The translations under genes and the position numbers were made by a program. Positions 17,294-26,225 of a stretch of 64,000 nt of DNA are shown in pieces. This stretch comes from Capnocytophaga canimorsus (GTDB taxonomy: Bacteria; Bacteroidota; Bacteroidia; Flavobacteriales; Flavobacteriaceae): assembly GCF_002302565.1 (NCBI RefSeq), contig NZ_CP022382.1:1125001-1189000 (forward strand). Direction: 5' to 3'. Below the pieces are notes generated by a model. It saw nothing but the letters and a program-made list of their open reading frames with translations, searched no databases and was not told where the DNA came from. The first letter of the stretch is position 1; each line of letters opens with the position of its first letter.

Positions 17294-18520
17294 TTATCTT
17301 CTATTTACAAATAAAAACGCTATTCCTCCTGCCATCAAAATAAAAATCCCGGTGTAAACTACAGGTAACCAAGGATCTAAAATAAGTTCAACAACACTAA
17401 GTTCCGACCAACGCCCCATACGCTCATCATAACTCACCTGATACACCTTCCAACCATCAACTTTTATAGGATGATTAACTTCAATTTTTTCATTGCGAAC
17501 TTCTTCAGTATCTTTTTGATAAATAGACACTTCCGACTGAAACTTACGAGCTTCGGCAGGAGCCATCACTAACGTATGTTCGGCATCAAGTTGAATGGTT
17601 CGTGGTGGCAGCTGAAAATTTCCTGCCGAAATCCATTCCTGCTTTTTTTCTCCAGTTTTCAGATTTTCAACCGTAACAAAAGCTGCATTTGTTGCTCCCC
17701 ACATTCCGTGATTAACGTAAGTGCTATCTGTCTCAGGAACAGCCTTTTCAAAATACTGGTGTTGTGTGATTTTCCAATTGAGAATTTCTCCTTGTGAGCC
17801 ATCTTTTTCAAGCATAAACCCCATTGGTTTACTCTTCGGAAGTGCATTTCCTGCGGAATCAATCACAAACAATTTATTACGATAAATATCTATGTCAAAG
17901 GATTTTAACTCCATCGCAATAGGCAGTTCAATAACATTTCCGTTGTCATCAGTAGCACGCCATTCCACTTTATCTTTGTACAAATCCATTTTAAGACGAA
18001 CCAAATCGCCTTGCCCTAAAACCCCCGCAAACATTATGAGCCAAAGTCCAAAATGATTCAACAAAAAAGTAATGTTTTTCTTCTGATAAACCATTGAACG
18101 TTTGAGGATTGCTAACCATAAATTCGTCAGAGCCATCAAATAAATAAGAGCAAAATACCACGTTTTGGTAATATCGTCCAAGCCCAAATTTAGCCAAAAA
18201 GAATTTGCGTGATGCTCCTGCCCAACACTAATGCTTCCAAGCCCAATGGTTAGCACACCAAGTGTTATCACTGTAACAATAGCAAAAGGAGTACTTGAAT
18301 GCAGATTAATAAAGTTTTTCTTCTTGAAAATAAAGAAGATAGCTGTATTTAGAAAAACAAATACTAATCCGCCTATGATATTTTGTGGAAAACTAAACCA
18401 ACTCTTCGGGATACTTCCTAAAAAATACTGCAAAATAAATCCCAACAACAGTGATAACAAGGCAATTACTACCGAGTAACGATACTGATTGCTTTTGTGA
18501 AATTCTTTATCTAAGTTCAT
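17294..18520 (-). CDS. resB: Cytochrome c biogenesis protein ResB
   Basis: A 408-residue membrane protein of system II cytochrome c maturation. Several N-terminal helices (about residues 15-160) precede a large extracytoplasmic beta domain that includes a VNHPIKVDGWKVYQVSYDE stretch typical of ResB. One C-terminal helix follows (VVYTGIFILMAGGIAFLFV). It would shuttle apocytochrome and haem together with CcsA. It lies 98 nt downstream of nrfA with an imperfect hairpin between, so it may be read both from the nrf promoter and separately. Confidence 0.88.
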   Translation of the reverse strand: MNLDKEFHKSNQYRYSVVIALLSLLLGFILQYFLGSIPKSWFSFPQNIIGGLVFVFLNTAIFFIFKKKNFINLHSSTPFAIVTVITLGVLTIGLGSISVGQEHHANSFWLNLGLDDITKTWYFALIYLMALTNLWLAILKRSMVYQKKNITFLLNHFGLWLIMFAGVLGQGDLVRLKMDLYKDKVEWRATDDNGNVIELPIAMELKSFDIDIYRNKLFVIDSAGNALPKSKPMGFMLEKDGSQGEILNWKITQHQYFEKAVPETDSTYVNHGMWGATNAAFVTVENLKTGEKKQEWISAGNFQLPPRTIQLDAEHTLVMAPAEARKFQSEVSIYQKDTEEVRNEKIEVNHPIKVDGWKVYQVSYDERMGRWSELSVVELILDPWLPVVYTGIFILMAGGIAFLFVNRR

Positions 18521-18549
18521 ATATTTTCTTCGTTTACATCTATAAAAAA

Positions 18550-18596
18550 AACCGCTGCAGAATTATTTTTTGTAAACTAAAAACCCTGCAACGGTT
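18550..18596 (-). terminator. Hairpin between nrfA and resB
   Basis: AACCGCTGCAG and CTGCAACGGTT pair at 10 of 11 positions (one G-T) around a 25-nt loop. A T-run follows on the minus strand. It could attenuate readthrough from nrfHA into resB-ccsA. Confidence 0.5.
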
Positions 18597-18618
18597 GTTA
18601 TTCTTCTTTACGAAAATA

Positions 18619-20085
18619 TTATTTTTGAGTAACCAAGTTTCCTTTTTCTTTGGCTTCTTTTATCCATTTCGGAACGATGGTTTTCATAAATTGTTTTTTG
18701 TTTGCTTCTTCTTTTTCCATATCCAAACCAATGATTGCCTGTGCTTTGGCTTTCGTACTGATGTCTGGCATTTCAAATTTAGCAGTAATTTTAAGTTTGT
18801 CTGTTAGCCCGTTCATATCCGATTCGGCTTGCATAGCGTAGAACATACCATCACCCAATACTTTTTGAGACTCAATCGGTGCGTGGAACGCTGCTCCGTG
18901 CGATGCTGTGATGAAATCCCAACGCCATTGTGATTTACGGATAAGGTCTAAAATTGGTTTCATTTGCTCCTCAGTGGCTCCATTGTCCCACAAGAATTTA
19001 GCTTGGAAGTGTACTTTTGCTAATTGTTTTTCCAAACGATTTCGGAGTGTGAACACATAGTCCTGACGCTCGTAAACGTTTTTGATCAATTCTTCCTCAG
19101 GTTGTCTGTGACAAACTTGGCAACTTGCATTTACGTTTCTAAGCGGACTGCTAATATGGTGGTCGGTGTATTTCACACCTCCTTCTGTTTTGTAAGGCAT
19201 ATGACAATCCGAACAAGAAACACCACGTTGAGCGTGAATTCCTAATTGGAAGATTTCATAGTCAGGGTGTTGTGCCTTAAGAATTGGCGTACGGCTCACT
19301 TTATGAACAAAGTCTGTCCAACCTACATTATCATAGAATTTCTCAACATCCTCAACTTTTTTTCCGTGATCCCAAGGGAATGTCAAATAATTACTTTCTT
19401 TTTTGAAGTAATACTCCACGTGACACTGAGCACATACCAGTGAACGCATTTCCTGATGAGTAGCTTTGGTAATGTCTTTTCCTTGACGATTAAAAGCCTC
19501 AACAAGAGCTGGTTGTGTGATAGTCAAATTCATTGTTTTCGGGTCGTGACAGTTAGCACAACCAATAGGATTTACGATTTCACTTCCTAAATCGTCCCAA
19601 TGTCCTTTATAATAATTTTCAATACCAATTTTGTTCATCATTCGAGGGACATCAGGACTTTTACAAGTCCAACAAGTGCTAGGCTGTGGTGAATGTGTTG
19701 AATCGGTTGGAGAACCCGTACGAAGTGTATGAGTAACATCGGCAACGGCGTGCATATGCCCACGAGGAGCCGTGTAATCTTTTGAAAACGCATACCCCGC
19801 CCACAAAATCACCATTTCAGGACGTTCAGCCAACAAGTCATCATTATCACTACTCATATATTTGGCTCTGAAAGTAGTATCGGCAGTTTGTAGCCAAGAC
19901 TGGTACTCACGTTGATAATACTCTCCCCAGATTTCATTTCGAGCTTCAAAATCCTTAATATCAGTATTTGCTCTTGAAATGATTTGTGCTTCGGCTTTTC
20001 TTCCCATAATGGAATTAGCAAGCATTCCTAAAAGGAACGTTACAACAGCCAAAATTCCTACGATTAACCAATTTTTCTTTTTCAT
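18619..20085 (-). CDS. nrfA: Ammonia-forming cytochrome c nitrite reductase, catalytic subunit
   Basis: A 488-residue pentahaem periplasmic enzyme that reduces nitrite to ammonium with six electrons. An N-terminal signal/anchor helix (about 5-25) is followed by the lysine-ligated catalytic haem site CWTCK (138-142). Four CxxCH sites follow: CANCH (176), CAQCH (218), CSDCH (291) and CQVCH (322). The CAQCHVEYYF context carries the active-site tyrosine region, and KYTDHHISSP carries an active-site histidine. All expected haem sites are present and length is normal. The small subunit gene nrfH lies 51 nt upstream. Confidence 0.97.
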   Translation of the reverse strand: MKKKNWLIVGILAVVTFLLGMLANSIMGRKAEAQIISRANTDIKDFEARNEIWGEYYQREYQSWLQTADTTFRAKYMSSDNDDLLAERPEMVILWAGYAFSKDYTAPRGHMHAVADVTHTLRTGSPTDSTHSPQPSTCWTCKSPDVPRMMNKIGIENYYKGHWDDLGSEIVNPIGCANCHDPKTMNLTITQPALVEAFNRQGKDITKATHQEMRSLVCAQCHVEYYFKKESNYLTFPWDHGKKVEDVEKFYDNVGWTDFVHKVSRTPILKAQHPDYEIFQLGIHAQRGVSCSDCHMPYKTEGGVKYTDHHISSPLRNVNASCQVCHRQPEEELIKNVYERQDYVFTLRNRLEKQLAKVHFQAKFLWDNGATEEQMKPILDLIRKSQWRWDFITASHGAAFHAPIESQKVLGDGMFYAMQAESDMNGLTDKLKITAKFEMPDISTKAKAQAIIGLDMEKEEANKKQFMKTIVPKWIKEAKEKGNLVTQK

Positions 20086-20136
20086 CGCTAAGTGTATTAA
20101 TTGTCAGTCAATATTTTATATTTCGTTTCTTTATAA

Positions 20137-20739
20137 TTATTTGCCTTTCTGCTGGTTTTTAACCATATTCTGAAGCCACTCAGGCACAGGTTCTGAAGCG
20201 AGAGGCACTCTGGCATTCGGAGCTGAATTCAGCCCACGAACATTTCCGTGAGGCACATCGGTATGGCATTCCCAACAGAGTTTTCCTTGGTCAGCGTGTG
20301 CCATTTGAGCTGTAACATTTCCCGTTCCCACCACACTATTTAGCTGGTCGTGACAACGGATACAATTCTCTTGTACCACCATTTGCCCTGGTTTGTGCAT
20401 CGTGATTACCTGTGGTTCCATACGAAAGGTAAACATCGTTGCGTGTCTTAAACCATCACTTGCCTTAAAATAGTACTTCCTAAAGAAATTATCGTGCGGA
20501 ACGTGACAATCGTTACACACGGTGTTTCGCCCGTGCGAAGAGTGAAACCACGTGGAATACTCTGGTGCCATAATATGGCAATTCACACAAGCTTTAGGAT
20601 CATCAGACAGATAGGAATACGCTTTGGATATATAAAAAATATATCCACTAAGCCCAAGTAGTATCCCTACCAAAGAAGGAATTAAGTATCTGAAATACTT
20701 ATTCTTTTTCACTTGTTTTGTTTTGTTTGTCGTTGCCAT
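20137..20739 (-). CDS. nrfH: Cytochrome c nitrite reductase, quinol-oxidising subunit
   Basis: A 200-residue NapC/NrfH-type tetrahaem cytochrome that takes electrons from menaquinol and passes them to NrfA. One N-terminal membrane helix (about 18-37) precedes four CxxCH haem sites: CVNCH (51), CNDCH (75), CIRCH (126) and CWECH (155). It is first in the nrfH-nrfA-resB-ccsA block. A strong promoter lies 35 nt upstream and overlaps the promoter of the divergent beta-barrel gene. Confidence 0.96.
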   Translation of the reverse strand: MATTNKTKQVKKNKYFRYLIPSLVGILLGLSGYIFYISKAYSYLSDDPKACVNCHIMAPEYSTWFHSSHGRNTVCNDCHVPHDNFFRKYYFKASDGLRHATMFTFRMEPQVITMHKPGQMVVQENCIRCHDQLNSVVGTGNVTAQMAHADQGKLCWECHTDVPHGNVRGLNSAPNARVPLASEPVPEWLQNMVKNQQKGK

Positions 20740-20766
20740 TGCTTATAAAAAGATATTTTCATCTTA

Positions 20767-20800
20767 TTGTCGCAAATTTAGATACTTTTTATTACATTTG
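20767..20800 (+). promoter_or_regulatory. Promoter of the beta-barrel gene
   Basis: TTG at 20767-20769 and TACATTTG at 20793-20800 with a 23-nt spacer on the plus strand. The distance to the ATG at 20933 gives a leader of about 130 nt. It shares nearly all of its bases with the divergent nrfH promoter. Confidence 0.5.
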
Positions 20801-20804
20801 CAAT
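20773..20804 (-). promoter_or_regulatory. Promoter of nrfH
   Basis: On the minus strand, TTG (within 20804-20801) is followed after 20 nt by TAAATTTG (20780-20773), a perfect TAnnTTTG box. It sits about 35 nt before the nrfH start. Confidence 0.65.
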
Positions 20805-20932
20805 ATGAGATGTTATACTTTTAAAGACAAAATAATATTTTATTATCATTCTAAATAAACAGCATTTAATATGGAATATCAATGTATTAAATTCAGATTT
20901 AAACATCGTTGGAACTTAAAATTAACTAAGAT

Positions 20933-22252
20933 ATGAGAACACATTTATTTTCAGTACTCGCGTGTGGAGTTTTTGCAACTCTTTGCACGTCTTTGACAAA
21001 TGCCCAAGAGACAAACAATGAATTTTCACTTTCGGCTCAAGTACGTCCGCGTTTTGAATACCGAAACGGAGCTTATCGTCCTTTACAAGAGGGTGAAGCC
21101 CCTGCAATTTTAGTAAACAATCGTACACGATTGAACTTTGATTACAAAAATGAAGATAAGCTACATTTGTACGTTTCTTTACAGAATGTAAACATTTGGG
21201 GACAAGCACCTCAAATTCAAGTAAATGACAAAACAGGAGGAGCTTCTATTTTTGAGGCATATGCTTCTTTCCCAATCACTCCGAAATCGAATGCTAAAAT
21301 CGGGCGACAAATGATTGTTCTGGACGATGACCGAATTTTTGGTTCGCTGGACTGGCATCCTGCAGGACGTAGCCACGATGCTGTGAACTTAAATTGGAAA
21401 GCTTCTGACAAATTCTTGCTTCGCACTTTCTTTGCTTTCAATCAAAATTATGCCGATAAAACAATGAACATCAATAGTCCTGCTGTTCAGCATTTTAGCC
21501 CGACTAATGCACAACCTTATCAGCATATGGAAACTTTCTACGGATTGTACAACATCTCACAAAGCAATCGTATTTCTTTCTTATTGAGCAACTTAGGTTT
21601 CAAAGACGACAACACTTCCGATAAAGTTCACAATATGCAAACTTTTGGATTTCATTACATAGGAGCTATAAACGATTGGAAATACGGACTAACTTCATAC
21701 TTCCAAACGGGTAAAAATGCGGCAGGAGCCACCAAAAGTGCTTATATGTTTGCTCTGAATGCGGGATATAAATTTTCAGATGTATTTAGCCTATCGGGAG
21801 GAATTGACTATTTAAGTGGAAGAAATGCTGATGATACTTCGGGCAAGGATAAGGCTTTCAATCCTTTCTCAGGAACAAATCATAAATTTTACGGATTTAT
21901 GGACTATTATTACGTTCCAGCGGTAAATCCTTCTGGACTTATCAATCCGTACTTAACCGCTAATTTCCGTACAGGCGAAAAAAGTAACCTTTCTGCAACT
22001 TGGCACAATTTTTCATCTGCAGGAACCGTTTATGATAGTAAAGGTAATAAAAAACGCGGTTTGGGTAACGAAATTGATTTGGTCTATACACTTAAAGTAC
22101 AACCTTATATCGGGCTACAAATGGGATATTCTACCTATTTTACAACCGATGCTTTGAAAACACTTAAAAAAACGCCTAATGCTAGAGGTTATCAAGATTG
22201 GTTTTGGTGTAGCCTAAATATCAATCCTAAGATTTTTTCGGCTAAATTCTAA
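20933..22252 (+). CDS. Outer-membrane beta-barrel protein (alginate-export/porin type)
   Basis: A 439-residue exported protein with a signal peptide ending TNAQ (about residue 24). It has alternating beta-strand patterns and a terminal strand finishing FSAKF, the aromatic C terminus of a barrel. Sequence features such as RPRFEYRNG, ARSRINFDY-like NRTRLNFDY and QMIVLDDDRIFGSLDWHPAGRSHDAV fit the Alginate_exp/porin family. It is divergent from nrfH with overlapping promoters, so a role in letting nitrite, or another substrate of the same regulon, through the outer membrane is inferred and not shown. Confidence 0.82.
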   Translation: MRTHLFSVLACGVFATLCTSLTNAQETNNEFSLSAQVRPRFEYRNGAYRPLQEGEAPAILVNNRTRLNFDYKNEDKLHLYVSLQNVNIWGQAPQIQVNDKTGGASIFEAYASFPITPKSNAKIGRQMIVLDDDRIFGSLDWHPAGRSHDAVNLNWKASDKFLLRTFFAFNQNYADKTMNINSPAVQHFSPTNAQPYQHMETFYGLYNISQSNRISFLLSNLGFKDDNTSDKVHNMQTFGFHYIGAINDWKYGLTSYFQTGKNAAGATKSAYMFALNAGYKFSDVFSLSGGIDYLSGRNADDTSGKDKAFNPFSGTNHKFYGFMDYYYVPAVNPSGLINPYLTANFRTGEKSNLSATWHNFSSAGTVYDSKGNKKRGLGNEIDLVYTLKVQPYIGLQMGYSTYFTTDALKTLKKTPNARGYQDWFWCSLNINPKIFSAKF

Positions 22253-22314
22253 ACCTTAATCGAAATTCATTCTTAAAAAAAGTCAAATAATAAACTGATT
22301 TATAGATTTATACT

Positions 22315-22376
22315 TAGGTCAAATACACAAAATTATTTTCAATACTCATTGAATTTTTCCGTGTGTTTGACCTATA
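22315..22376 (+). terminator. Terminator after the beta-barrel gene
   Basis: TAGGTCAAATACAC pairs with GTGTGTTTGACCTA at 13 of 14 positions around a loop that itself contains a TTCAAT/ATTGAA hairpin. A T-rich run follows. Confidence 0.65.
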
Positions 22377-22392
22377 ATTTTTTCTAAAAATA

Positions 22393-22422
22393 TTTGATAT
22401 TCAGAATAAAGTAGTATATTTG
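22393..22422 (+). promoter_or_regulatory. Promoter of the DUF177-rpmF operon
   Basis: TTTG at 22393-22396, an 18-nt spacer and TATATTTG at 22415-22422 form an almost ideal Bacteroidota promoter. It starts a leader of about 35 nt before the ATG. Confidence 0.75.
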
Positions 22423-22463
22423 CACTCCGTTAAAAGCGGAAATCAAAGCTAAACTTGTACATT

Positions 22464-23015
22464 ATGAGGAAGTTAAAAGAATATGACATCTCCTTTGCAG
22501 GTTTAAAACAAGGGAAACATACGTTTTCATATCACATTGACAAGAAGTTCTTAGATTTGTTTGATTATGAGGATTTTAATGATGTTCAACAAACGGTAGA
22601 AATTATATTAGATAAACATAGTAACTTGTTAGAACTTCATTTTAAAAACCAAGGGACTATTAACGTAAATTGCGACCTTACCAACGAACCCTTTGATATG
22701 CCTGTTAGCGGAGAGTGGTTTCTGGTAGTGAAGTTCGGAGAAGAATATAACGATGAAAATGAAGAACTCTTGGTATTGCCTTATGGAGAACACTCCCTTA
22801 ATGTAGCACAGTATATTTTCGAATATATTGTACTTTCGGCTCCAGCAAAGCGAGTGCATCCGCAGGTAGAGAACGGTACTTTACATACTGATATTTTAGA
22901 AAAATTAGAGGAGTTAAGCCCTAAGGAAATTTCAGAAAATGAACAGCAAACGTATGAAAATATTGACCCTAGGTGGAACGAATTAAAAAAATTATTAACG
23001 GACAAAGATAAATAA
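22464..23015 (+). CDS. DUF177 (YceD) family protein
   Basis: A 183-residue protein of the YceD/DUF177 family, linked to 23S rRNA accumulation and ribosome assembly. The family pattern is visible in LDLTFKNQG-like [25 protein letters not shown], though the usual CxR(C) cysteine pair is reduced to one Cys. An acidic C-terminal part is followed by [10 protein letters not shown], the usual ending before L32. The ATG at 22464 is preferred over a TTG nine bases upstream. It is 2 nt from rpmF, the standard operon arrangement. Confidence 0.92.
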   Translation: MRKLKEYDISFAGLKQGKHTFSYHIDKKFLDLFDYEDFNDVQQTVEIILDKHSNLLELHFKNQGTINVNCDLTNEPFDMPVSGEWFLVVKFGEEYNDENEELLVLPYGEHSLNVAQYIFEYIVLSAPAKRVHPQVENGTLHTDILEKLEELSPKEISENEQQTYENIDPRWNELKKLLTDKDK

Positions 23016-23017
23016 AA

Positions 23018-23218
23018 ATGGCACATCCTAAGAGAAGACAATCGAAAACAAGAAGAGATAAGAGAAGAACACACTACAAAGCTGTAGTTCCTCAAATTGC
23101 AAAAGACCCTACTACGGGTGAAAATCACTTGTATCACAGAGCACATTGGCACGAAGGAAAACTTTACTATCGTGGTCAAGTTTTGGTGGACAATACAGAA
23201 CAAACTACTGAAGCATAA
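23018..23218 (+). CDS. rpmF: 50S ribosomal protein L32
   Basis: A 66-residue basic ribosomal protein starting [20 protein letters not shown], the classic L32 opening. The zinc CxxC pairs are absent, as in many Bacteroidota L32 proteins. It ends at a short terminator and is cotranscribed with the DUF177 gene. Confidence 0.97.
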   Translation: MAHPKRRQSKTRRDKRRTHYKAVVPQIAKDPTTGENHLYHRAHWHEGKLYYRGQVLVDNTEQTTEA

Positions 23219-23246
23219 ATCTTTTATTGATTTAAAACATAAGGAG

Positions 23247-23279
23247 AGGCAATTCATTTTTTAGGATTGCCTTTTTTTA
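23247..23279 (+). terminator. Terminator after rpmF
   Basis: AGGCAAT and ATTGCCT arms are followed by a run of seven T. Confidence 0.7.
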
Positions 23280-23352
23280 TTTGAAGCCGTTTTTAACACT
23301 AGCTTTTTTGATTTAAAAAATTTCGGATAACCCAAAAATCAGCATATTTACG

Positions 23353-23360
23353 TAATTTTG
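23353..23360 (+). promoter_or_regulatory. -7 box touching the dxs start codon
   Basis: TAATTTTG fits TAnnTTTG and ends only 4 nt before the dxs ATG. If it is used, the transcript would have almost no leader. No convincing -33 box is seen. Confidence 0.35.
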
Positions 23361-23364
23361 CCCA

Positions 23365-25122
23365 ATGTTTACTCTATTGCCACACATAAAAACTCCTGAT
23401 GACCTGCGGAAATTATCCGTAGAGCAATTACCTATTTTAGCTCAGGAGTTGCGCGAGTTTATCGTTGATGTGGTTTCAGTTAAGGAAGGACATTTAGGAG
23501 CAAGTTTAGGAGTGGTTGAACTAACCATTGCCTTGCATTATGTATTTAATACCCCAAAAGACAAGCTAATTTGGGACGTAGGGCATCAGGCATACGGACA
23601 TAAAATACTTACCTCAAGGCAAAAAGCTTTTCAAACTAACCGCCAACTCAATGGCATCAGTGGTTTTCCAAAGATTGATGAAAGTCCCTATGATGCCTTC
23701 GGGACGGGGCACTCCTCCACCTCCATTTCTGCGATTTTAGGAATGGCAATAGCTTCCAAACTTGCTGGCATAGATAGGCAACATATTGCTGTTATTGGCG
23801 ATGCTTCCATCGTTAGTGGAATGGCTTTTGAGGCAATGAACCACGCAGGAACCACCCAAGCAAATCTACTTATCATCCTCAACGACAACACAATGGGAAT
23901 AGACCCTTCCGTAGGAGCCCTAAAAGATTACTTCAACCAATTATGGCAAAATAAAAATGATGACTTTTTTAAAACCTTCAATATCAAATATCAAGGTAGT
24001 ATAGACGGACATAATATCCCGCAGATAATAACCGCTCTTAAACACACCAAAAACATTAAGGGAATTAAGCTATTACATCTAAAAACTACCAAAGGAAAAG
24101 GACTTAAAAAAGCAGAAGATGACCAAGTTACGTACCACGCTCCAGGAAAATTCGATAAAATCACAGGAGAACGACACCTTAATTTCAACGAACAACATAT
24201 TAAATATCAAGATGTTTTCGGAAAGACACTTTTACAACTTTCTGAAAAAAATGAGAAAATTGTGGCAATCACTCCGGCGATGCCCAGTGGAAGTTCTCTT
24301 CATTTTATGATGGAAAAATTTCCTGAGCGAACCTTTGATGTGGGTATTGCCGAACAACACGCCGTTACGTTCTCAGCAGGACTGGCTCTTGAAGGCTGTA
24401 TTCCGTTTTGTGTGATTTACTCTACTTTTTTGCAACGTGCTTACGATCAGATTATTCACGATGTAGCGTTACAAAACATTCCCGTGATTTTTTGCATTGA
24501 CCGTGCTGGACTTGTAGGAGAAGACGGCGCCACACATCACGGTGTGTTTGATATGGCTTTCCTACGCCCGATACCCAATTTGATTATCGCCTCGCCCAGA
24601 AATGCCTCACAACTACGTAATATGCTATATACCGCTCAAAAAGGACTTACTCAACCGATGGCAATTCGCTACCCAAGAGGAGTTTGTGACATTACAGATT
24701 GGAATGACTCTTTGGAATTTATTCCGATAGGAAAAGCGATGCAGCTTAAATCGGGGTCTCGATTTGCTGTTTTGAGTATCGGAAGTATTGCTGAAAACAC
24801 TCAAAAAGCAATCAATTCGCTTGATAACGCATCGGAATTTGCTCATTTCGATATGCGTTTTCTAAAGCCTTTAGATGAAGAAATTCTAAATGATATTTTC
24901 CTTAACTATGAATCAATTATAACTGTGGAAGAAGGAAGCGAGATTGGTGGATTAGGTAGTGCAATTATCGAATTCGCTCAAAAAAAATCATACAAAAACA
25001 AGATAACAGTAATTGGAATCCCCGATGTCTTTATTGCTCACGGAAGTGTGGAAGATTTAAGGCAAGAAGTCGGTTTGGACTCTCAAGGAATTGCTAAAAA
25101 ATTAAAAATGCTTTTAAAATAA
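23365..25122 (+). CDS. dxs: 1-deoxy-D-xylulose-5-phosphate synthase
   Basis: A 585-residue thiamine-diphosphate enzyme that condenses pyruvate and glyceraldehyde-3-phosphate in the first step of the MEP isoprenoid route. Motifs: DVGHQAYGHKILT, GHSSTSISA, the ThDP/metal site GDASIVSGMAFEAMNHAG with NDNTMGIDPSVG, the catalytic glutamate in FDVGIAEQHAV, and DRAGLVGEDGATHHG. It is slightly shorter than the 610-640 residues seen elsewhere, mainly in the inter-domain linkers. The DUF3078 gene follows 9 nt later and is probably cotranscribed. Confidence 0.96.
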   Translation: MFTLLPHIKTPDDLRKLSVEQLPILAQELREFIVDVVSVKEGHLGASLGVVELTIALHYVFNTPKDKLIWDVGHQAYGHKILTSRQKAFQTNRQLNGISGFPKIDESPYDAFGTGHSSTSISAILGMAIASKLAGIDRQHIAVIGDASIVSGMAFEAMNHAGTTQANLLIILNDNTMGIDPSVGALKDYFNQLWQNKNDDFFKTFNIKYQGSIDGHNIPQIITALKHTKNIKGIKLLHLKTTKGKGLKKAEDDQVTYHAPGKFDKITGERHLNFNEQHIKYQDVFGKTLLQLSEKNEKIVAITPAMPSGSSLHFMMEKFPERTFDVGIAEQHAVTFSAGLALEGCIPFCVIYSTFLQRAYDQIIHDVALQNIPVIFCIDRAGLVGEDGATHHGVFDMAFLRPIPNLIIASPRNASQLRNMLYTAQKGLTQPMAIRYPRGVCDITDWNDSLEFIPIGKAMQLKSGSRFAVLSIGSIAENTQKAINSLDNASEFAHFDMRFLKPLDEEILNDIFLNYESIITVEEGSEIGGLGSAIIEFAQKKSYKNKITVIGIPDVFIAHGSVEDLRQEVGLDSQGIAKKLKMLLK

Positions 25123-25131
25123 ATATCTCTT

Positions 25132-26157
25132 ATGAAAAAAAATGTATTGCTACTCATTTTAATAGGATTTACCCTTACGGCTTTTGCTCAAATTCGTCGG
25201 GTTAATCCTGAAATCATACCGCTTAAAGTAACTCCCTTACAAGTGATTGAAGACCACAAAACACCTCAATTTATTATTAAAAGATTCAAAATGGAGCAAG
25301 AAAAATGGTTTCGTTTCAATCAATTGAACTTGAATTTGAGTGAGGTAGCTTTATCAAATTGGAGCGCTGGAGGAAATAGTTCCCTATCTGGATTGATGAA
25401 TGCCAAATTCAGAAGACGTTATTCTGAAGAAATTTTCTTTTGGGATAATGAACTAGAAATCAACTACGGCGTAAACATTCAAGAAAAAGAAAAATTAAGA
25501 AAAACCGACGATAAAATGACACTCACCTCCTCCTTTGGATATCGCGGAAAGTCAAAATCGTATTGGTATTTTTCAAGTCAATTGCAACTTACTACACAAC
25601 TCACCAACGGATATTCCTATCCGAATCGAGAGGTTCCCATCTCAAAATTTTTAGCGCCTGGCTATATCTATTTGGGTTCAGGGGCAGAATATGCCCCAAA
25701 AGGCAAAAAATTCAACCTATTTTTATCACCTCTTACCTTAAAAACAACTTTGGTGCTAGACCAAACTTTGGCAGACAAAGGTGCTTTCGGGGTGGATAAA
25801 GCCGTGTACGACGCCTCTGGAAAAATCATAAAACCAGGAAAAAACTCCAATTCCGAATTGGGTTTTATGCTCAAAGGAAGTTGGGAAAAGAGAATTGCAC
25901 AAAACATCAATATGAATAATGTTTTCAATTTTTATGGCGATTATTTGGAGAAATTTGGCAATATTGATATTGACTGGGAAATGAATATTCATCTGAAAGT
26001 AAATAACTACGTACAAGCCCGATTAGGCACTCACATACGTTACGATGACGATGTGAAATTCAAATCCTACAAAGATGCTCAAGGAAAATCACAATCCTAC
26101 GGAGCCAGAACCCAATTTAAGCAGATTTTAGGTGTAGGTATTTTATATACTTTTTAA
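25132..26157 (+). CDS. DUF3078 protein, exported beta-barrel-like
   Basis: A 341-residue protein with a signal peptide (VLLLILIGFTLTAFAQ). It then shows repeated aromatic-rich beta strands, with NLSEVALSNWSAGGNSSLSGL as the DUF3078 signature region, and a final strand ILGVGILYTF that ends in an aromatic residue. This suggests an outer-membrane location. It is common downstream of dxs in Flavobacteria. Function is not known. Confidence 0.88.
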   Translation: MKKNVLLLILIGFTLTAFAQIRRVNPEIIPLKVTPLQVIEDHKTPQFIIKRFKMEQEKWFRFNQLNLNLSEVALSNWSAGGNSSLSGLMNAKFRRRYSEEIFFWDNELEINYGVNIQEKEKLRKTDDKMTLTSSFGYRGKSKSYWYFSSQLQLTTQLTNGYSYPNREVPISKFLAPGYIYLGSGAEYAPKGKKFNLFLSPLTLKTTLVLDQTLADKGAFGVDKAVYDASGKIIKPGKNSNSELGFMLKGSWEKRIAQNINMNNVFNFYGDYLEKFGNIDIDWEMNIHLKVNNYVQARLGTHIRYDDDVKFKSYKDAQGKSQSYGARTQFKQILGVGILYTF

Positions 26158-26176
26158 TTAACAAGTAGATGATATA

Positions 26177-26215
26177 AAACGAAAAACCACCTTTAAAAGG
26201 TGGTTTTTCGTTTTT
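26177..26215. terminator. Bidirectional terminator
   Basis: A long stem built from AAAACGAAAAACCACCTT and its complement around a two-base loop sits between convergent genes, with A and T flanks. Confidence 0.85.
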
Positions 26216-26225
26216 CTTTATAATG

